Positions 1 through 14,200 of a stretch of 64,000 nucleotides of DNA are shown in pieces (positions within the stretch are counted from its first letter, which is position 1; each line of letters starts with the position of its first letter). The translations under genes and the position numbers were made by a program. A model generated the notes under the pieces. That model was given only the letters and a program-made list of their open reading frames with translations. It had not been told where the DNA came from and did no database searches. The DNA comes from Tubiluchus corallicola (Eukaryota > Priapulida > Priapulimorpha > Priapulimorphida > Tubiluchidae), in contig JAQGDQ010000023.1 in NCBI GenBank assembly GCA_030141605.1, forward strand, positions 682,001 through 746,000. Direction: 5' to 3'.

Positions 1-2400
1 CTAGCAGACTAGTCGGCCAAACATAATAATTTATTATGTGAGTACTGTTTGGCTTTGCTGTTTTAAGCTATTGTGTCGCAACTAATATATTATAAAATAT
101 TAAAAAATATAAATAGCGAATAGACAAACTTATTAATGGCTACCATCCTCAAGTCCACTAAGTTAAGGACTCGCATTCGGACTCATTTTATAACGACTTT
201 GACTGGGATTATAGTTCAAGCTCGACTACAATGAACACGAAGTGCTGTTATATTTACTGTGGTAAACTTGACATGTCAGTTAAAAAGAATAAGCGTAGTG
301 CTATATGTAAATATGTAGTTAAACAGACGCATTACAGTCTGCTTGCATTGTTTAGTTTATTTGACATCTATTAAAAATTTACAGTAAAACAAATGAAAAC
401 ATTGAATCATTTTCAATCAATAAAAATAGTCACATAGTGCAGAAGACAGTTCAAGAGACATAAGGAGATACACCGCTTAAGTGTGCCTTTAATGTGATAC
501 ACAACATTACAGAATATTCTAATTAAAATAATATTGTACAATGAAATTTGTTTACATATGCCTATTATAATATAAGTACTGGTTTAAATCCAAAACCCAT
601 TGTCATTTATATATCGGCGCTTTTCTGTTAATGATGCCTGTAATAATTAATAAGTATAAAAATAAGCATGTAAGATTTTATCCTTTTCACCAAGTTCTTT
701 TTATAATTAGTTATAATTTTACATACGTAGTTGGCGAATATACTTCAAGTAATGCTTGCAGACGCAATCAATATCAATTATCGGTCTTATAAAATATTTT
801 TAAGGGACTTCGTGATGACTTCATGCTCTCTTTAGAGAAATACAAGAGAGGTGAATGACGTAAGCCCGGCTTTTATAAAATCGTGCATTAAAATTATATC
901 TAAATTGTTCAGTGTAATGATACTATGGCAGGTACTACTTTACTTTCAAAATACAACACGATAACTGTGGCCACAAGTACAACAGTTTATTAGTTGTAAA
1001 TAGAAAATTATACCACGTTTAAGTTTTATTTAGATTTGTTTGTGTTTGCTTTTTAGTTAGAAGTGAGGCTATTCTAATCTTGTACGTGTAATCTAAGCAA
1101 TTATTGCCATAGCAATATGCATTCTATAACCGTTTTAAACAGTTAAGATTATTATATGAAAGCGCTTATACACTATGTCATGAATTTAAATATAGTTCAA
1201 AGGAAGTAAAAAGTATTTTGTTCAAATCGCAGTGCAGTGGAATTTATTGTAGTAGCTTATGGATGTAGCAGCTCCATAACTCCTGTAGGAGATATTGAGA
1301 AATTCAGATCAGAGTATAAGTATTTTTAGATATTACGAGTCTACGAAAGCGTCTTAAATACGTACACATGAGGTTCTGCACTTTAAAAGTAATAATAAGG
1401 AAGAGCTGCTATAGCTTAAGAAATTGCATATCTACAAGTAATAATGACAGTTTAGTTTGTGGCTGTATAAACTTTGATGTTTCATTTCTCTGTTTTTTAA
1501 ACTAGCGAAACATATTATGTGATTAAGTTGTAAATTTTAGGCAAGGTAAGTCAGTATTTTTAATCTGTTTCATCAATAATTTTTATGTGTATTGTAAAAT
1601 ATATGTAACATAGTATTATGTGTACTGAATTAAAATAAAAATTAAAAAATGAAATTAACAAATAAAAATTTAGCACTACTTTTGCTTTGGAGAAACCTTG
1701 ATGTAACCAGTGCATTTCACACATTACCACTTCCTGTATAGAAGCAACTTTTCTATGACATCAGTTTGTATAAAATAATTGTAAAGCATAATATATGCAT
1801 AAGAATTCCAACATAGCTATTTTTCTTTTTAACTATACAGACCTAAATTGACATTATTGTTAATACTGAATTGATAAAAATTTTTTCTGCTTCCAAGAGC
1901 CACAAAATAGTCTAAAATGCAGCAAATATCTTGGTCGATTACTCCCCGAGCAAAGGAAAAGCTGACATTGCTCTCTGGTTCCGATAGTTCTAGAGGCATC
2001 GTTTCATTTTTTTGCAAAATTGTCTCTTTTCTTTCATAATGTAAGTGTTTTTTGTTATTGCGAGTCGCCATAATTATTACTATGATATAAACAACAATAG
2101 CACTTTTCAAATGCAGTTTTACCGATTATTAGCATAATTAGCACAGCAAAATACTAATTTAGTATTGCTTTGGTACGTTTTTAGAACTGGTCTTGTACTG
2201 AACTACGGCGTGGACTATAGTTCTCAACTGATTGACTACCAAGCGAAGACAATTAGCACTAATGTAAATATAAATCACTTTCTGCAATGATTCAAGCGTG
2301 TAATAATGGTAGTTGCGGAAGCAGCATCAGTTTAGATTCTCGTAGTTGCATGCTTAGTTTACAGCCATAGAATTAGTAATTCCAGCAACACATCATTATG
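1..2400. other. Intergenic, no gene recognised
   Basis: AT-rich sequence in which I see no convincing exon, RNA gene or transposon end. A minus-strand open frame at 1829-2110 carries no recognisable motif and is left uncalled. The first 53 bases hold two nested inverted repeats: GCCAAAC (16-22) with GTTTGGC (47-53), and around the centre CATAATAA (22-29) with TTATTATG (31-38). Confidence 0.5.
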
Positions 2401-3474
2401 CTGATATAATAAGAGCTGGAACACTTAATGTTCAAGGCTTCAGAACAAAATTGAAAGAAAAAAATCTTTTGAAAGATCTAGACAAATATGGGTTGACATT
2501 TTTGGCACTACAAGAAACGCATGTGAAATCAGCAGAGAATTATTCTCTAAATAACAAGCACATTTAAAGTACTTTTGCATGGAGATGTCACAAGCGCATA
2601 TCCTGGGGTGGGTTTTGTTTATTCAGTGGATTTTAATTGCACAAATACTATTATAAATTCAAGAATTATATACTAATGCGCTCAAAACTTGTACAAAAAA
2701 AACAAGCAAATCACTACGGTAAATGGTTATGCACCCATGTTAGCAAAAAGTGAAAAGGATCCCAAGTTAAGAGATGTTTTCTATGATGATTTGGATAACT
2801 TTATTAGTTCAGTACCCAAAAGTCATTTGCTAATCGTTTGTGGAGATTTCAATGCCAAGATTGGATCACTGCATAATTCATTACTACAGTATCTAGGTAA
2901 ATATGGAAAGGGAATTTCAAATTCAAATGGATTACGATTAGCGGTAACTGTTGTAGCTAAAAATCCGGTCGTCACTAACACTGTATTCCGCTCATGTCAC
3001 TACCGGGCAAACAACACAGAAAAAAAGAAGTCATGGAATGGAGAACCCAGAGGAAATCCTATAAATAATCAAACAGATGGTAAGGAAAATGCACATGCCA
3101 CTAATAAGAAATTCCAGGTCGTATGCTAGTTTAAACATAGACACCGATCACTTTTGGTTATGACCAAGATTTCAGTCAAATGGGTAAAGATACTGCAGAA
3201 AAACAAAGAACAAAATATTTACTAATATTAATAAATCTCCACCTGGTGAGATATCTGAACACACAGATTTGCAGTCATATAAAGTCAACGGTCACATAAA
3301 AAATTCGGCAGCAGAAATACTAGGGCATGTGAAATTTAGTGATAGAAAAAAATTTAAAATGATGAGATAGAAACTTTGTCTGCAAGCTTAGAAAGATAAA
3401 ATTCACCAATGTAAAAATTTAGCAGAAATTAATTATCTTAAGGAGAAACGCAAAGTTATTAATTTTTAAAACTC

Positions 3475-4246
3475 ATTCTACCGCACTTTTTATACGGATG
3501 CACACTTTTTCATGAAGTTTCAAGAGACAGCTATAACAAACTAAATAGTCTTCAAAATTATGCATTACGATTAGTCGCTGGTTATTCAAATAAAACGTCT
3601 CTCATAACAAATCAAACCTCTGCAACAGAATTAAGAACAATGTTTAAAATCCCAGTTTTACAAGCACATAAAGACTTCTACACAATCCTGTTTTTATATA
3701 AATACATCAACAATATTAGCAAAAATTAGCCCTTCATCAAAAATAAGCTTCCACTCCTCTTGGAGCCAACATTAAATCCAAGAACACACAATATTAAACA
3801 AATACGCACTAATAACAAATACGGCAATAATTCTATCACTAAACAAGGAGTTCAACTTTGGAATACCCTGCCATCAAGTTTAAAACAAATCAAGTCTTTC
3901 GACTAATTCAAATCAAAATTAAAAATACATACATTAAATCGTTTTGAAAACCCTACATACGTAAACGATAATATATATTCATCCGCAAATTTTATTTACC
4001 CACGTCCATTTTAAATTGTATGCATATATTGTATATAACTTGCGTGTAACATTACAATGTATATTTTGTTCTAAATTTTTGTCACAGTAGTTTTTAGTTT
4101 GCACAGGATGCATTTGCCTTTAACAGTTGTGTGAATTTTATTCTCATGCTGCGATGTTCTTCTTTTATGCTTTTATAGTTATGAATATCGATTTTTTATG
4201 GCAAATAAATATTATTATATCTTTATATATATTATATAGTTATTAT

Positions 4247-4253
<7 letters not shown>
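3475..4253 (+). mobile_element. 3' fragment of a second LINE, nested in the first
   Basis: From about 3475 one plus-strand frame reads FLYGCTLFHEVSRDSYNKL, then NSLQNYALRLVAGYSNKT and, later, QGVQLWNTLPSSLKQIKSF. This is the post-RT C-terminal region of CR1/L2/Jockey-type LINEs. It has in-frame stops (for example near 3727 and 3903). Upstream coding blocks are absent, so it is a 5'-truncated copy. It interrupts the endonuclease/RT LINE and ends in AT-rich sequence next to the (AT)n microsatellite. Confidence 0.7.

Positions 4254-4303
<50 letters not shown>
4254..4303. repeat. (AT)n microsatellite
   Basis: Uninterrupted AT dinucleotide tract of about 50 bp at the 3' side of the nested LINE fragment. 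It may have grown from the LINE tail, which is inference. Confidence 0.95.
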
Positions 4304-4308
<5 letters not shown>

Positions 4309-6329
4309 TCTAAAACAAATTCATGAAAAGCTAAAACAAATAGAGGAAAAAAGGTGATTGGTGGTATCGCAGAAGATACTGAGCAAACAAAAATGCTTCT
4401 GGGCATTTTTAATCAATAAGGACTTTGCAGAACTTTCAACTAAAGAAAAAACTGATTGTAGAAAGAAGTGATGATTTAATTACTAATGCTAAACAGGAAA
4501 TTGAAGCCCTACAAGAATTTGTTCAAAAGATGTTGAACGATGAAAATGCAGCTGGTATTAAAAGGACCCAGTGAAAGTTCCATTTACTAAGGGAGTAAAG
4601 CACGCAGCAAAATCATTGAAAAACAACAAAGGCCCGGGCATTGATCAATTAAATGCTAAGTTGGTCAAGTATGGATCAGATTTATATTCAGAAATCGCTG
4701 ACATTCAGCACGATATTTCAGAAACACGCACATTTCCGCAAGACATTCATAAAGGAATACTTATCCCGTTACTCAAGAGAGATAAGAAAAAGGTCCTACA
4801 GGAATCTTAGACCTTTTTCTTTTTACTTACACTCATAAGGAAAAGTTTGGCTATCTGTATATTGACTAGGCTCTATGATAGGTTACACACTTACATCCAA
4901 CAAGCCAAGCAGCATATCAACCAGGACGGAACTGAATTAGTACAAGCCTGCCAATTAACAGCCGAAAAAGGCATCTCTTCTGCTGATTACTCAATATATA
5001 TCCTCATGATCGATATGTCAAAGGCCTTTGATTGTGTTCGGAGAAAAACTCTGCTTTGCTGTCTAGAAGAAATCTTTGAGACTGATGAAATAGACATCAT
5101 AAATATAATGTTGGAAAATCTATTAATTCAAGTCAGGTGTGAAGGGAGAGTTAAGTCAGCCATTTTCTACAAACAAAGAAGTACCTCAGAGTGACTGCTT
5201 AAGCCCTGTTCCTTTTACTTTACATCTTGCATTAGGTCTCACTAAGGACAAAGTTATACCATTGAAAGACCTAGAAGATCACAACTACACAATTCATGGG
5301 CCTGAATTAATAATAAATGAAGTAAGACAAGAACACAGTTACTCGTCTCCACAAAGTATGTCAACTACTATCCCTATGCAGTATGTTGATGATGTAGCAC
5401 AGATTACAAGAAACAAAGAAGAATTATACGAAATAAAAAACTAAAGAGAAGAAAAACTGAAAAGGGATGATGTAGTAAACAAAAATAAAACTGAAGAGTT
5501 TCACATAACACGTCATGGTGATGAATTGCGGAAAAAATGCAAGTATCTCTCTAGTCTCATAGCAACAGAAGGCGACATATCAAGACGCAAAATTATGCCA
5601 TTATTAGCACATTCAAAACTCACAATAGTTTTTGAGAATAAGAAGATTTCTTTGGAAACAAAAATTAGAATATTGTCAGCCTTAGTTGAAACTGTGTTGT
5701 TGTACAACTCTGAGCTCTAGACATTAAAATCATAAGCTAAAATCGATGCGTTTCAAAGGCGAAATTACAGAAACATTTTGGGTATCAGATGGCCAAAGAA
5801 AATCTCAAATAAAGATCTGTATGAAAAAATAAAAGAAGAACCTTGGACAAGAAAAAAAATAAAAAGACACTGTTTAAGATGATGGATTGGGCATATGCTT
5901 AGACTACCTGATGATAATCCAGTGAACTCGATGATAATGCACAAAATTAATCCTATTAAGTACAACACTTAAGCCATGTTGCAGCAATGGGTTATTTTAG
6001 AGTTAGCAAAGCTAAATATCTCGACGATAGGAAATTTAAAATGAGGACTTGACTACATCATTGTTTAATTACTGATCGAAAACTTTGTAAAGTTGTACCA
6101 CATTACGATTTTAGTTACAAGCAATTGTAAATATTGGCACAATAAAGACTACAAATGTTGTACATTTCACAATACTATTTTTTATTCTTCGTCAAATTTA
6201 AAGGCATGCTTGTAAGACGATTATGAAAAAAACAGGTAAAAATTCATCTGCAGATAGGTAGAAATACTACTTGAGAAAAGCAAAAAGAACAATTTAGCAG
6301 AAGCATGTACATTTATGACATGAAATTAC

Positions 6330-7685
6330 TGTCACTAAAAGCTGCTATCTTGCAATAACTTGACATACCGAAATTACAATTTTAGACCTTTGACACATAG
6401 AGAAAGGCTTAAGGAGCAAGCCATAATCCATAATCCGTAAGTCATAAGGCATCTTCCAACTTCCATAATCCGCCGTATGTGCTGTGTAACTAGCAAAGCG
6501 TTTTGCCATAAGCCATTTTTGGCTGGATGTGTGAATCAGTAATTTATCACCCTAATTTATTAGTTTACCTGATTCAAAATCCTCTGGATTCGGTTGCTTT
6601 TTTTACATAATACGACATATTAAAAAATTAAGCAGAAACAAACAATGTGGGCTAGACCCATTTAATGCAACAGACAATGTGAAGGTAGATCGTATTTCAT
6701 AATATTGCAAAAAAACAAGAGATAATGAAAAACATTCAACCACAGCAGAATGTTCCTCTACTTATTTTACGAGCTTTTGGCACTGGCAGAAGGATCACAT
6801 AGCACCAGGTTGGACAAGTAATAGTGGAAGAAAAACTGTTAATTTAGTTAAACAAATTATTTCATTTTCAATGAAAAAGATGACTGGGCTAATTCACTGC
6901 ATAAGACTTGAACAAAGCCATCCAGTACCCTAATAAAATTTGTTACGATATCCATTAGTACCTTATTATAGTTGACTGAAACCAAACACAGAACAGTACA
7001 GAATGGCTGGGTTGCCAAATATTTGTATTATATGCAAATTTTATTCATGTATGTTTAAGTAATTTTGCTCATTACAGAATACAGGTTTCCTTAAAAAATG
7101 TTTCATTATACAAATTACGATAATCGGCGCCTATCTAATTGATTTTTTAGTACAATGTCACATTTAAAAAATTGGTTTTTATTGTTTATAAGATCATTCT
7201 GTCAAGAATGAATCATCTGTTACAATATAACTGCATTATGCACAGTAAAAACCAGAAGTATGCTCATTATCATGTTAGCACTAACCAAAAATGCCTTATA
7301 GCAAATGAAATTAATGGCAAAATTCATTTTGCTACAAGGTGGCTTATGATCTGCTCAAAACGGCTTGCAAGGGCCATACCGCAGATTATGTCAAATGCAA
7401 AACGGTAGCAAAACTGTGGTACCCTAAAGACGAGAAATGGGATTACCTGCGTTACAAGGACCATTGGTTTTCATATGTTCATTTTTCATGAGGCAGACTT
7501 ACCTGTGTGAAAGGGACCATTGGTTTTCACATGTTCATTTTTCATGAGGCAGACTTTTTCTCCTCATGGCTTATGCCTTACGGATTATTTTCAGCTCTGT
7601 TTGACACAAGCCTTATAGAGACACTCTCCTTACTAAAGCCTGCTATCCTGCAATAACTGGACTTACAGAAATTACCATTTTTTAG
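6330..7685. repeat. Diverged repeat unit bounded by direct repeats, with internal inverted arms
   Basis: Two related blocks of about 50 bp in direct orientation lie at about 6334-6384 and 7632-7684; both contain CAATAACT and GAAATTAC. Between them, CATAATCCGTAAG-like sequence near 6431-6450 recurs in inverted form near 7565-7590. This suggests an old transposon of about 1.2 kb with eroded ends. A 56-bp tandem duplication lies at 7443-7554, both units carrying GACCATTGGTTTTCA. No coding content was recognised. Confidence 0.4.
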
Positions 7686-8294
7686 TGGCACTCTCCTCTT
7701 AGAATTACTTTTCTTGATGTAATATTCAGCTTTTCCAGTCTTTGTATGCATTATGTACACCATTAAATTAATAAAATAACTTAGTAATAAAGTAACACAA
7801 AAATTAGTACAGTTCAACATCAAGACTACACAGAACACCACAGTACTTATCTGGCAACGAGCAAGTAATATCCTTCCAAAGGACAAGCAACAGGCTTTTT
7901 GAACTGTTTTTGCTTTAGTTTGCATATAAAGTTTCACATCTGTTGAAAGAAAAAAATCGTAGCACAATGGTACTAGAAGCAAACCGTTAATAATTGCAAG
8001 CCATCAAACAACAAGCAATAATTATACTTTCCATCACCACCAAGAACACATTATTTATTAATATTGCCAAAAAAAGATACAATTAATACCATTACAATAT
8101 CACCATGTTTACAAATTCACCATTTAGCTGAAAAGCGACCGCAGTTTATAAACAAATACTTCTGTTCATTCATGCTCTGCTCTAGCTACCCGTTACCAGC
8201 ACAAATACAACAAACTTCCATTTTCAGAACCTCAACAATATCTTCAACATTTGAAAAAACCATTGTCCTTATACGAAACTTTTCCCCTGGATGA

Positions 8295-11200
8295 CTACTT
8301 GTTGAGAACCTTGAGTCGGGAATCAACACTTTCACAATTTGCCCTGATTGCTGCTAGATTTTGTGTAAATGTAGCTTCAGCTTGCTTCAGTAGAGATTCA
8401 TTGGTTTTCATACTGCTGATCAACTGCTGTTGAGCCTGAAATGTGTTCATCAATTAATTTTTGGCAAGGCAAGTGAAATAATAATGGCTATTGTGTTACT
8501 GGCAACACACATGCAAAATTACGCTATTCCATGAAAATATTTTCTCTTTTTCTTACATAAATCACTAAAGTTAAGTTTAAAGTGGAAAATGGAACTCAAA
8601 ATGATCATTTTAATCTTCAATGTCTTTAAGTTTATTTCATTTTATTGTAAAATTACTTGGATATTCCAAATAAAAATTTATATTTTTACATGTTCAATTT
8701 TCACAGATTCTAAATTATGTTAATGTGAAATGTCACAAAATAATTTAGTTACAGAGGCTTAAAATACAACTCAATGGATATACCAGAAAAATAGCTACAC
8801 TGTTTGGTATAATTAGTCTATGTGGAAAAACAGTCTCACACAGACTAATTTTAAAGTGCACCTTTTGTCTCTTTTTCCAGTATTTAATTAGTCTGTGTTT
8901 CGAAAATAATCTGTGTTGACTGCGTAGAACAGGCTTTGAACACATGAAACAAAGGATTATGCAATGTGCATTCTGGCATCTAACCCTTTGGTTTAAACAT
9001 AATTTATTGAAGGTGTAACATCTAGATTTGACGCAGACAGTTTTACAACTGATATATGTTCTCCCCTAGTGGGAGCAAAAAGCTAGATAGATGCAGAACA
9101 ATGGTGACCACAATGTACAAAAAATGTTACAATAAATATAAGCATTAATATGTAACAAGAGTAAAAAACTTAATACTATTTAAAGTGCTTGGTGTTTGAA
9201 ATAAAAGACTGCACTAAAACAAAAATTTGTGTTCACAGAATTATCGAGGGTATAGTTCCTGTGCAGGAACAAACGTATAAGTTCATTTGATGCAAGACTG
9301 TAAACATTGATGTTAAAAGTTGACAAAAGAGTGCAGAGATTTGTAAATAAGTCGTGTCTCGCCTGATGGTAAAGAGGGCAGCTAATTAAGTAATGAACGA
9401 CTGTTTCATAAGTAGAACCACATTGACAGTTGGGTGAAACTAGCGACCCATCAAAATTTTTGCATTTTTTGAAGTATAAATCATAATTAAATTGGCAAAA
9501 ACCAACTCTCATTCTAGTATGGTGTAGAGATGAATTTCTAGTACCACTAGAAAAGTAAGTAGGCCGCTTATTAAAACACATGTGATTCTTGATTCGAGTC
9601 GAGATTTAAAGATGTTTAAAGAGTTAGAGTTACAGATATCAAGAGGTAAACTATTCCAGCACTTAACTGAGGCAAGAAAAAAAGAAATATCAAAAGCAGT
9701 TGAGTGGCAAGTGTAATTAGAAAAGTTTTCATTATTAAGGACTGGATACATTGTAATATCCCTTACACGAGGAGGCAAAAGGTAGTGGGAAGCTAAGTGA
9801 TTCACGATTTTATAAAAGGCACATAAACGGAAATATTGGAAACGCTTAGAAAAGGGGTCCAGTCCTGCTTCGAACGAAAGATCTGAATGATTGGAACCTG
9901 ACACAGCACCGGTACATATGCGCGCAGCATTCAGCTGAATATTATCAAACAGAGATTCAACATTACGACCGAGTCCAGACCATACGATATTACCGCATTC
10001 CAAAGTGGGTAAAATAACAGTTTTGAACAAGAATTCACAAGTTGAAAGCAGCAGTATAATGGCTAGACCTCGCAAGTTTCCTAGTTTTGGCTGAACTGTT
10101 GCGATGATCTCGTTTACATGTTGTTCCCATTTTAGATCACATGTAAAATATATCCCCAGGTGCTTATCAGAATTAACATGTTTTAAAGCTATATTATTGA
10201 GATAAAGTGGCATATGATGACGTTGCTGGATTTTACGAGAGAAGCGCATTACTTCGGTTTTCTGTGGAATAAAGGTAACACACCATCTATCAGCCCAGTG
10301 CTGCAAGGTCTCTAGGTCGGAACTTAGATGCAATGCGGAATCTACTGGGTCTGCGACTGCATCCATTATGGAAGTATTCTCAGCAAAAAGACTTATGTCA
10401 CACTGTATATTATGAGCAATGTCATTTATATAAACAAGAAACAAAAGAGGCCCCAAAATCGAGCCCTGAAAACCCTTTATGTGCAGTTAATGCTCAGCAA
10501 GACGAATACAGCATAATTTTTGGCAATGATATGCACTGGCCTGGCTGGTGTTGCAGGAAATCATAGCAAATTACCAAAAAGAGTTCAAATGAAATGCTTT
10601 GATTACATTAATTCTACTAGAATAGTCTGGTGCTATTGCCAACTATGAGTCCAGTCAGAATTGTGAGTGACTGTGGCAAGCTGCTTCCATTCATGGATGC
10701 AACATACAAATACAGACATTGCACCCCTGTGCATGTATTGTCCTAATGTTGGTTAATAAAGATTTTACCTATCTTTCTATAAACTGGTTGATAAAGAAAC
10801 TTCTAGACTCTAGTTCCGAAATTTGGGAATTTCTTATTGTAATATTGGAATGAAAAAATTCTATGAAATTAGTCTGTGTGGTAAATTAGTCTAATACAGA
10901 CTATTTACACTAAACAGTGTATTATTTTCTTTTCTTAATTGGTAGTATCAGTGAGGAAACATTAATGTAACATTGAGAAAATTAATAAGACAAGTCATAT
11001 CTTACCCTTAAAAAAGAAATTACCCAAATACTTTAATGTTGAATGAATTCAGTCAGCAGAAATAAAAATTTGTAAAAAATGATAGTTTTACACCTGCAGG
11101 CAAGACTACTAAATTATAGTTGCCAGCTAAAACTGTACAAAAGTAAGCTAATTAGTAAAAAGTTAACAGCAGCAAATGAGCTAAGAGATGCTGGTTGCTC

Positions 11201-14200
11201 ACAAACTTATAACAAGTGTTTATGTGTGCAATGTAAACAGTTTATGTGTGCACTGTGGTTAACAAAAGTCGTATAACAAGTACTGCTTAAGGAAGAAACT
11301 TACAGTATCTAAATATGAAAGTGCTTGACTGAACTGTAATGCCTGTTCATGAAGTTCCTTCAAAGCAACCATTCTTTCAACAATCTCAGGAAGACTAGCT
11401 GTTGTGTGTTCCCACTTCTTCATTAATTCATACAACTCTGACACCTTGAGACAAATAATGAACAAGGAGTTTTCACTTAAAAAATATTACTCTAAAATAT
11501 TTTCTACAATTTCTTTAAGCAAACTGTAAAACTAACAATGCAGCAATGCGAAACATAAATAAATAAACATAAATAACGAAACAGTTACCACTATAAAATA
11601 AAAATTTCAAATTTAATAAAGAAAAACATGAGTGTGGCTTGTAGTGAACGCAAATTATAGACTAAATTTCCAAAAAAGAGTGAAAAACAACATGGAGGTG
11701 GCTATAAATCAGAATGCCAAAAAAAACCAGAAAACTAAGAACCATTCGGATTTGTTAAAATTTCTAGTTAATGTCTAGTAGTTACTGAGGCACACAGTAA
11801 CTTAGACATAATGTCATTTTTATTGTCAATTTTTACACAGAATCGCACAATATAACATTTAAAAAAATTACTATTATTAAATGATGATGTTTCGAGAACT
11901 CAACAGTTCCCATCATAAGACCTGCAACAAAAAATCAGTTTGTGTAAAAATAGTTGATTCTTTGGTGTAAAGAATTTCATAGTGAACCAATGATTAATAT
12001 TTGAGCATATGTGTGTAACTATTAAGAATTACATTTTATTTTGAATATACTCTACATAAGTAATTCATAAAAAAATGAATGTACGCTTATACCTTATTTA
12101 GAGAATCAGCTTCTTGTATTACACTCTTCTTCTCTGCTATCTGATTAAGCTTTTGGTTTAGTGCATGTAAACGACCTTCAATGTGATCTAGCTGTGCAGG
12201 ATCTAGAAGACTAAGCTTGGCATTCAATAATGCAGCAACTTCTACTAAACTCTTGCCACTAGTATCCTATAAAATAATACACTTGAAAAAATCTAATATT
12301 CAATACAACTTATGTTATTAAATTATTTCACACGAAAAACAGTGTAATAATTTCTACAAATATTCAAAAAATGTCGTTCATTTAAAAAAGAAAATTTATA
12401 AAAAAATATAACAAAATCATTGCATAACATTCTGAATATAAACCCAACAGACATTGAAGTTTTTAACACATTATTATGATTACACAAATAATTTATAGTC
12501 ATTATTAAACAAAAGACACTTATAAATTAAATAACTTACCTTTTTCTGGCGAATTTCGAACATGCAATTCCGTAAAGATCATTATGTTTTGCGTCTTTGG
12601 CGCGAGTAAGCGAGAATGGGAGAGGTACAGAAAGCGTCTTTGGTTACGGATGTTTGCCTACCAATCTTTGGTGGCCTTGTGACTATATTCAATATGTACA
12701 GTCGCGCAACGAGAAATGGCAGCTCTTCAAATTTAGCAGCAAAGTGATAAAAATCAAAAGAAACGTGTTTTACAGTAAGTTTATAATAAAATAAATTGAA
12801 TTATCTTAATGAGAGTAATATTTGAAGTTATAAAAGCTTATTATATAGTGAGGGTTTAGTTTTAACTGAAAAATTTGAACTACTCTCCCTGGAACGTTAC
12901 CTCCCACCAAAATGTACACCTGCAATTAGTACAAATAATAATACCGTGCAAACACCAGCAAATTTCTCTGGATCACTGCCAACAACTGCTGACACTCTGT
13001 CCAGTCGTTCTTCTACATCAGCTAGTTTTGCCATCTGACTAAACTTTGCCTGCTCTGGTTTGTAGCACAGCTCATATGTCAAATGATCACTGGAAGCTGG
13101 TGCTGATTTAGCTGATTTTTCACTAGAAGACACGGAATGATTGAAAGCTTCGATCTGGGTAAGCAAACGTCGCTGTAGAGCTCCTTGTGGGTCGGAACTG
13201 TCAATAACAGCTTGTGTTCCAATGATGTTTTCCAAGTGTACATCACTCACCTGCTGTCTCAGGTACTCAACCTAGAAAAGTCAGCACTATATATATTTAT
13301 GCAAAACCACCACTTCTGGCCTCCATTTGATGAAGTATTGCATTGCCTGGTCCATACAGTTACAAGGTATGTTTATAATATATGATTAGGTCCAGTAGCC
13401 ATTTTATTACGGTTACATTTTTATTACCAATTGCATAACATATCATTATATATTTTTTGCTTTATTTAACTGATAATATTTCTTAAATGAAATACTTGCG
13501 TATGTGCACAAAGTATGCTCGTAATACTGATTAACTTTGCTTGACGTCACCTCTTTATACATTTGTGTAAATTAAAAGAAGTTTGTAATAATAGTAAAGA
13601 TCAACTTACGCCTGCAAATGAGTTAAAATAATTGAAACATGCCTAACTAAAGCATTTCGCTATTAGTGTTTTCAATACCTGCTTGGCCATGAGGATTGGA
13701 TTTGAGTTGTCACCAGATGCATCACCTTTTATGGAACCTTGAACTTTTCCCACTTCTTCTATTAGTTCTCTGATCTCATGCTGAAGGCGCTGATATTTCT
13801 GATGTGGAGTTTCCTTCTCATGATGCTCCTGTAAAACAAAGGAGCATGTTGATAGCTACTGGAAAATAGGAATAAAGGCTTCAGAGGGTCAGCAAAAACA
13901 GTATGATTTCAAAGGACTGTGCGGCGTGATTAAATCATGTAAGATTATTCTAAGAAATGCAACAATTATTCGTGATTACGGTGTATGCAAATACAGTACA
14001 TGTATTCATTTATTTTTTCATATTACATGCAATAAGCAGTGTCTGATGTTAAGTAAATAAAAATTCTTTCAATCTTGAAATCTCGTGGTAATTAGACAGT
14101 GTGATATTCATAACCATTTCACTTGAATGGCCTAGGAAGAAAAATTTGTAAAAATTGCAAACTATTTGTGATTTGTTATTTGTCAATGTTTTGCACTATA

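Larger units (their letters stand above)
2407..6180 (+). mobile_element. Decayed non-LTR retrotransposon with AP endonuclease and RT (LINE), interrupted
   Basis: Broken remains of one LINE reading on the plus strand. An AP-endonuclease start near 2418 reads GTLNVQGFRTK and then LALQETHVK. The endonuclease motif LLIVCGDFNAKIG lies near 2826-2865. RT follows after an interruption. KSLKNNKGPGID at about 4612-4647 is RT domain 1-2. MIDMSKAFDCV at about 5008-5040 holds the first catalytic Asp. The YVDD box is near 5380. After it come KCKYLSSLIATEGD and, near 5880, CLRWIGHMLRLPDD, the C-terminal signature of RTE-like and related LINEs. Several frameshifts and stops separate these blocks, so the copy is dead. 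A 3' end with AATAAA lies near 6140-6150. The element is split between about 3470 and 4310 by a second LINE fragment and an (AT)n run. The clade (RTE-like) is an inference from motif style. Confidence 0.85.

Noticed and set aside
1829-2110. 93-codon minus-strand open frame
   Set aside because: No recognisable motif, no supporting splice context or neighbour; length is possible by chance.
4127-4406. Open frames rich in alternating Tyr-Ile on both strands
   Set aside because: Translation of the (AT)n microsatellite.
10328-10566. Plus-strand frames over the LINE
   Set aside because: Antisense shadows of the LINE RT on the minus strand.
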